From NCBI GenBank assembly GCA_031284475.1, contig JAISZV010000226.1:1-10448 (forward strand): 10,448 nucleotides of DNA. Direction: 5' to 3'. Both the position numbers and the translations under genes were made by a program. This DNA is from Proteiniphilum sp. (lineage in GTDB: Bacteria; Bacteroidota; Bacteroidia; Bacteroidales; Dysgonomonadaceae). The first letter of the stretch is position 1. Each line of letters opens with the position of its first letter. Under the pieces are notes generated by a model. It was not told where the DNA came from. It was given only the letters and a program-made list of their open reading frames with translations, and did no database searches. Shown in pieces: positions 7,629 through 10,448 of the stretch.

Positions 7629-7709
7629 AGATAAAATATGGATATAATACGGATATTTTGTATCTTCGGCGGTTCTGTTTATAGATAAAATACGGATATG
7701 ATATGGATA
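7629..7709 (+). promoter_or_regulatory. Paired 27-base direct repeats, probable operator of the Fic gene
   Basis: Bases 7629-7655 and 7683-7709 are 27-base direct repeats with three mismatches, 54 bases apart. Each contains ATAYGGATA twice, giving four copies starting at 7636, 7647, 7690 and 7701 (spacings 11, 43, 11). These intervals are near whole helical turns, so all four could face one side of the DNA. The first pair overlaps where a -33 box would be; the second covers the end of the leader and the ATG at 7703. This is the layout of a repressor operator. The identity of the binding protein is an inference. Confidence 0.6.
7661..7668 (+). promoter_or_regulatory. Probable -7 element for the Fic gene
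   Basis: TATCTTCG is one base from TAnnTTTG and lies 34 bases before the Fic ATG, between the two direct repeats. No TTTG-type -33 box is seen; that position is occupied by the first repeat pair. Confidence 0.4.
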
Positions 7710-8785
7710 GATATATTCGGAAACTGAATTTTGATTTTCTCACAAACCAGCGTATTACGCAACTTATCGCGACGATTGACGAGTATCGCGGACGGTGGAA
7801 TGTTGTAGAAAAACGCGAAAACCGTTACCTGAAAGAGTTGCGGCGCATTGCCACGATTGAAAGTATTGGCTCGTCCACCCGCATTGAAGGTTCGGCAATG
7901 ACGGACGAGGAAGTGCAGCAACTTCTTAAAAATGTAAAAATAACGAACTTAAAAACCCGCGACGAACAGGAAGTGAGGGGCTATTACGATGTGTTGGAAC
8001 TGATTTACGATCATTACAAAGAAATTCCGCTGTCGGAAAGTTACATAAAGCAACTGCACCAGCTTCTGCTCAAATACAGCGCCAAAGACGAGCGGCACCG
8101 CGGCGGTTACAAACGCTTGTCGAACAAAGTGGTTGCTACTTATCCCGACGGACAACAAAAAACGATTTTCAATACCTCCGAACCTGCGTTTGTTGAGGGC
8201 GAAATGTTTGCGTTAATCGAATGGACAAACAAACAATGGGCTGAAAAAACAATTCACCCGGTAATCGTTTTATCGGTTTTTGTGTATGAATTTTTGAGCA
8301 TACACCCCTTCCAGGACGGGAACGGACGGTTGAGCCGTTTGCTTACAACGCTTTTCCTCTTGCAGCAGGGTTATGAGTTTATTCAATATATTTCGTTTGA
8401 AAATCACATCGAAAAAAACAAAAAAGCGTATTACGAAGCCCTGATGACTGCCCAACACAAACGCATTTCCGGAGATGATATTATTGACAAATGGATGATT
8501 TTCTTTTTGGAAAGTATCAAAGAATTGACCGTGAAATTGGACGCAAAATACACTGTTTTCAAACAAAAAGGCGGTTACCTGAACGACAGGCAAAAACAGA
8601 TCAGAGATTATATTGCGGAAAATCAACCGGTAAAAGTGAGCGATTTGTCGGCGGAAATTCCTGAAATTTCACTTGCTACGCTAAAAAAAGACCTGCAATA
8701 TCTGCGCGATGAACAGGTTTTGGCGATGGTGGGCAAAGGAAAAGGAAGCGTCTATTTAATAAATACAAATGTGGATTCACATTAA
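7703..8785 (+). CDS. Fic family protein, class II, with C-terminal winged-helix-like domain
   Basis: Fic proteins usually transfer AMP from ATP to a hydroxyl group of a target protein. The 360-residue product has the core motif HPFQDGNGR (201-209), with catalytic H201 and phosphate-binding residues intact, so it should be active. An inhibitory motif of the [S/T]xxxE[G/N] type occurs upstream at S58-E62-G63 (SSTRIEG), which makes it class II, self-inhibited by an N-terminal helix. The N-terminal ~75 residues match the Fic_N-type segment of the Bacteroides and Shewanella family. Residues ~290-355 look like a winged helix (QKQIRDYIAENQPVKVSDL, then ATLKKDLQYL). No antitoxin-like gene adjoins it, in keeping with built-in inhibition. 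Its codons look more AT-rich than those of sbcCD. ATG 7703 is chosen because MDRYIRKLNFDF is the expected start. The target is unknown. Confidence 0.92.
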   Translation: MDRYIRKLNFDFLTNQRITQLIATIDEYRGRWNVVEKRENRYLKELRRIATIESIGSSTRIEGSAMTDEEVQQLLKNVKITNLKTRDEQEVRGYYDVLELIYDHYKEIPLSESYIKQLHQLLLKYSAKDERHRGGYKRLSNKVVATYPDGQQKTIFNTSEPAFVEGEMFALIEWTNKQWAEKTIHPVIVLSVFVYEFLSIHPFQDGNGRLSRLLTTLFLLQQGYEFIQYISFENHIEKNKKAYYEALMTAQHKRISGDDIIDKWMIFFLESIKELTVKLDAKYTVFKQKGGYLNDRQKQIRDYIAENQPVKVSDLSAEIPEISLATLKKDLQYLRDEQVLAMVGKGKGSVYLINTNVDSH

Positions 8786-8792
8786 AAAAATG

Positions 8793-8824
8793 TTTGTTCA
8801 TGTGACGGAAATACACTACGTTTG
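8793..8824 (+). promoter_or_regulatory. Bacteroidota promoter for the lipoprotein hydrolase gene
   Basis: TTTG at 8793-8796 and TACGTTTG at 8817-8824 match the -33 and -7 elements of Bacteroidota promoters, with a 20-base spacer. It lies just after the Fic stop codon, so the hydrolase can be transcribed separately. It predicts a leader of about 90 bases, which includes a weak hairpin with AAGAC and GTCTT arms near 8860-8885. Confidence 0.6.
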
Positions 8825-8919
8825 CAGCATAAAATTAATAAGTTATAGGTGCAGTAGTACAAAAGACAGGCTTCTTTCCGTCTTAGTGCGGATTTGTTGA
8901 ATTATTAAAATTTATATGT

Positions 8920-10170
8920 ATGAAAAAAGTTATTGTTTTATGTCTGACAGTTTTTATGGTATCTTGCGAATGTGGCCGGCAAACGGACGAATGTCCGCAG
9001 GATTTTTCGTATCGGCCCGATTTCAAGGCGCTCAGGATTGATTCTTCCCGCCTGAACAGAATCGACGCCTTGCTTCAGGAATATGTGGACAAGGGAATCA
9101 TTCCCCATGCGCTTACTTTTGTGGCCAAAAACGGACAAGTTGTGCACAACAAGGCCTTCGGATGGAGGGATGTGGAAAAACAGATCCCACTGCAAAAAGA
9201 TGATATTTTTAGGATGTACTCGCAAACCAAAGCGATTACCACTGTGGCCTTGATGACTCTTTTTGAGCAGGGGAAGTTTCAATTAGACGATCCGGTATCT
9301 AAATATATCCCGGAAATGACAGACCAGGTGTGGGAGGCGAGAAACGAGGCGAACAATACGCAAACCCGCAAAGCCGCGTCGCCCGTTTTGATTCGCCACG
9401 TATTGAGCCATACTTCGGGCATTGTCGGGCCGCGTCGTACGCCCGGTACGCCTCCGGTAGAGTACGAAACCCTGGAAGCCTATGTGAAAGACCTCGTGAA
9501 AGCGCCCCTGGCTTACGATCCCGGTACGGGATGGAATTATCATCCTTCGTCCGATGTATGGGCATATCTGGTGGAATATTTCTCCGGGAAATCTTTGCAG
9601 GAATATGTACAAGAGGTTGTGCTCGAACCTTTGGGAATCCGGGATATGGCCTATTATTACACTTCCGATTTTGCCGAACGTTTCGTTACGATTTATCGGG
9701 AAAACAACGGGAAAATAGCGCCTGCGGAAATGTGGAGCGGACGCTTTCCTTTCGGCGAGGACAAACGCTATGCCGCCGGCGGCACCGGACTAAACGGTAC
9801 GATTGAAGGTTATGCCCGCTATTGCCAGATGATAGCCAACGGCGGAATCTTCAACAACCGGAGAATACTGGGACGGCGAACCATCGAGATTATGGCGAAA
9901 GACCAGGTGTCGCACCCCGGACACGAATCGGATGATTTTCACTTCGGTATAGGATTCCAGATATATCCGGGCGAGAAGCTGCAATGGGATGTAGTAGGGG
10001 GATTTTCGCCGATGGTTTCGCCCGGAGCCTTGTCGTGGGGCGGCATGGCGAATACGGACTATATCATCGACCCAAAAGAAGGACTGATTATTTTATTGTA
10101 CACCAACCGGGTTCCCGATACGCTGGTGTGGGAAAAGTTCCTTAACACCGTTTACCAGACGCTGGAGTAA
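8920..10170 (+). CDS. Beta-lactamase superfamily serine hydrolase, probable lipoprotein
   Basis: This is a penicillin-binding-protein-like serine hydrolase of the class C beta-lactamase/class VIII esterase group. Members are esterases, peptidases or weak beta-lactamases, and the substrate cannot be read from sequence. The 416-residue product opens MKKVIVLCLTVFMVSC, a lipoprotein signal peptide with probable lipidated C16, so it should be anchored in an envelope membrane. The nucleophile motif is SQTK (S101, K104). The second motif is Y207 in WNYHPSSDVWAYLVE, which resembles the YSxxTDVLG form of class VIII esterases and not the YxN of class C enzymes. The third motif region is ALSWGGMANTDYIIDP, with WGG at 373-375 replacing KTG. 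The fold runs to the C-terminus without an added domain. It has its own promoter and a probable terminator. Calling it a resistance gene is not justified. Confidence 0.92.
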   Translation: MKKVIVLCLTVFMVSCECGRQTDECPQDFSYRPDFKALRIDSSRLNRIDALLQEYVDKGIIPHALTFVAKNGQVVHNKAFGWRDVEKQIPLQKDDIFRMYSQTKAITTVALMTLFEQGKFQLDDPVSKYIPEMTDQVWEARNEANNTQTRKAASPVLIRHVLSHTSGIVGPRRTPGTPPVEYETLEAYVKDLVKAPLAYDPGTGWNYHPSSDVWAYLVEYFSGKSLQEYVQEVVLEPLGIRDMAYYYTSDFAERFVTIYRENNGKIAPAEMWSGRFPFGEDKRYAAGGTGLNGTIEGYARYCQMIANGGIFNNRRILGRRTIEIMAKDQVSHPGHESDDFHFGIGFQIYPGEKLQWDVVGGFSPMVSPGALSWGGMANTDYIIDPKEGLIILLYTNRVPDTLVWEKFLNTVYQTLE

Positions 10171-10196
10171 TGTTTGCCGGATGTTGGAATGATGTT

Positions 10197-10293
10197 TACC
10201 GGGTATTCCTTGCAACGATAGCGTTGCTTACTTTTCTTTGACCCCATTTTATCGTATTGAAACTCTAACCCGGTATTTTTTATTCATAATACC
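10197..10293. repeat. Nested inverted repeats in the convergent intergenic region
   Basis: TACCGGGT (10197-10204) and ACCCGGTA (10268-10275) are exact reverse complements that enclose the terminator hairpin. The right arm overlaps a second hairpin, GGTATT (10272-10277) with AATACC (10288-10293). The two pairings exclude each other. Neither is followed by a T tract on either strand, so a terminator role for the minus-strand gene is not supported. The rest of the 177-base gap is AT-rich and featureless. Confidence 0.35.
10212..10239 (+). terminator. Probable intrinsic terminator after the serine hydrolase gene
   Basis: GCAACG (10212-10217) and CGTTGC (10222-10227) form a perfect six-pair stem with the four-base loop ATAG, followed directly by the T-rich TTACTTTTCTTT. 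It lies 41 bases after the stop at 10170. The stem is short and the T tract is broken by A and C, so it may be only moderately efficient. Confidence 0.55.
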
Positions 10294-10347
10294 AAGACAG
10301 GGCAAACGAAAATATGAATCACGAATTAAAAATTAAAGTATTCCTGT

Positions 10348-10448
10348 TTAATGCATCAGCCTGACGGCGTTGAGGTATTGAAAATCATTTACGCCGGCAT
10401 TGGGATATTCTTCAGGAAAGAGGGCTGCCGGGCGCAAAGGCTGTTTAC
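10348..10448 (-). CDS. 3' end of an unidentified minus-strand gene
   Basis: On the minus strand, 32 codons run open from the window edge to a TAA at 10350-10348. The encoded tail contains PAALFPEEYPNAGVNDFQYL and ends AVRLMH. The codon choice is mixed and GC-rich, like the neighbouring genes and unlike the AT-rich DNA just beyond the stop. That contrast is the main evidence that it is coding. It converges on the serine hydrolase gene. The start and nearly all of the protein lie beyond base 10448. I do not recognise the family from this tail, and no motif in it indicates a function. Confidence 0.55.
   Translation of the reverse strand, partial: KQPLRPAALFPEEYPNAGVNDFQYLNAVRLMH

Larger units (their letters stand above)
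7342..7702. other. Divergent intergenic region between sbcD and the Fic gene
   Basis: This 361-base AT-rich region must hold the promoters of sbcDC and of the Fic gene. Near sbcD it has a short imperfect palindrome (7384-7399, ATCC...GGAT arms) and TTTAACG twice (7389-7395 and 7409-7415). The middle holds a perfect 10-base inverted repeat (7486-7523). The Fic-proximal end holds a probable -7 element and two long direct repeats. No tRNA or convincing small gene is seen. Confidence 0.8.

Noticed and set aside
8768..8783. Hairpin AATGTG-GATT-CACATT at the Fic stop codon as a terminator
   Set aside because: The stem is short and AT-rich, and it is followed by A residues, not a T tract, on the coding strand.
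9330..9806. Plus-strand open frame of 158 codons overlapping the serine hydrolase gene
   Set aside because: It is an out-of-frame shadow of the hydrolase gene, which carries all the expected motifs in the other frame.
1001..10311. TTGCCCTGT just after the IS end and its reverse complement near 10303
   Set aside because: Nine matching bases at this distance are expected by chance, and nothing else around the two sites is shared.
1..10448. CRISPR array, tRNA, rRNA, phage, toxin-antitoxin or other defence cluster
   Set aside because: No regularly spaced repeats, tRNA-like folds, integrase or partner genes were seen. Fic and SbcCD are near each other but divergent, which alone does not make a defence system.

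Overview
The window looks like an ordinary chromosomal stretch from a member of the Bacteroidota, most likely Bacteroidales. The reasons are several promoter elements of the TAnnTTTG type, A-rich or AT-rich sequence in place of strong Shine-Dalgarno sites, a Fic protein of the Bacteroides type, and protein sequences that read like Bacteroidales homologues. The assignment is an inference; no rRNA or other marker gene is present.

Layout. Bases 1-1000 hold most of an IS30-family insertion sequence: its transposase gene is intact, the left end lies outside the window, and the probable right end is near 1000. A 164-base gap with a promoter element and a long imperfect hairpin leads into an RhlE-like DEAD-box RNA helicase (1165-2280, +). 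Converging on it with a 22-base gap is the sbcDC pair on the minus strand: sbcC (6088-2303) and, upstream of it, sbcD (7341-6094), separated by 5 bases. Together they encode the Mre11/Rad50-like SbcCD nuclease that processes DNA hairpins and ends. A 361-base AT-rich divergent region (7342-7702) follows. It contains a perfect 10-base inverted repeat and, around the start of the next gene, a pair of 27-base direct repeats. That gene (7703-8785, +) encodes a class II Fic AMP-transferase-like protein with a C-terminal winged-helix-like domain. A promoter of the Bacteroidota type then leads to a lipoprotein serine hydrolase of the beta-lactamase/class VIII esterase superfamily (8920-10170, +), which ends in a probable intrinsic terminator. 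The last 101 bases hold the 3' end of an unidentified minus-strand gene.

How the genes relate. Only sbcD and sbcC clearly form an operon. The other genes appear to be separate transcription units. No unmistakable new multi-gene system is visible. The most promising signals are regulatory: four copies of ATAYGGATA, spaced 11, 43 and 11 bases, bracket the Fic promoter and start codon and suggest an operator, possibly for autoregulation; and a 15-pair hairpin sits just upstream of the start codon of an RNA helicase gene. A diverged in-frame duplication inside the SbcC coiled-coil arm is a lesser oddity.
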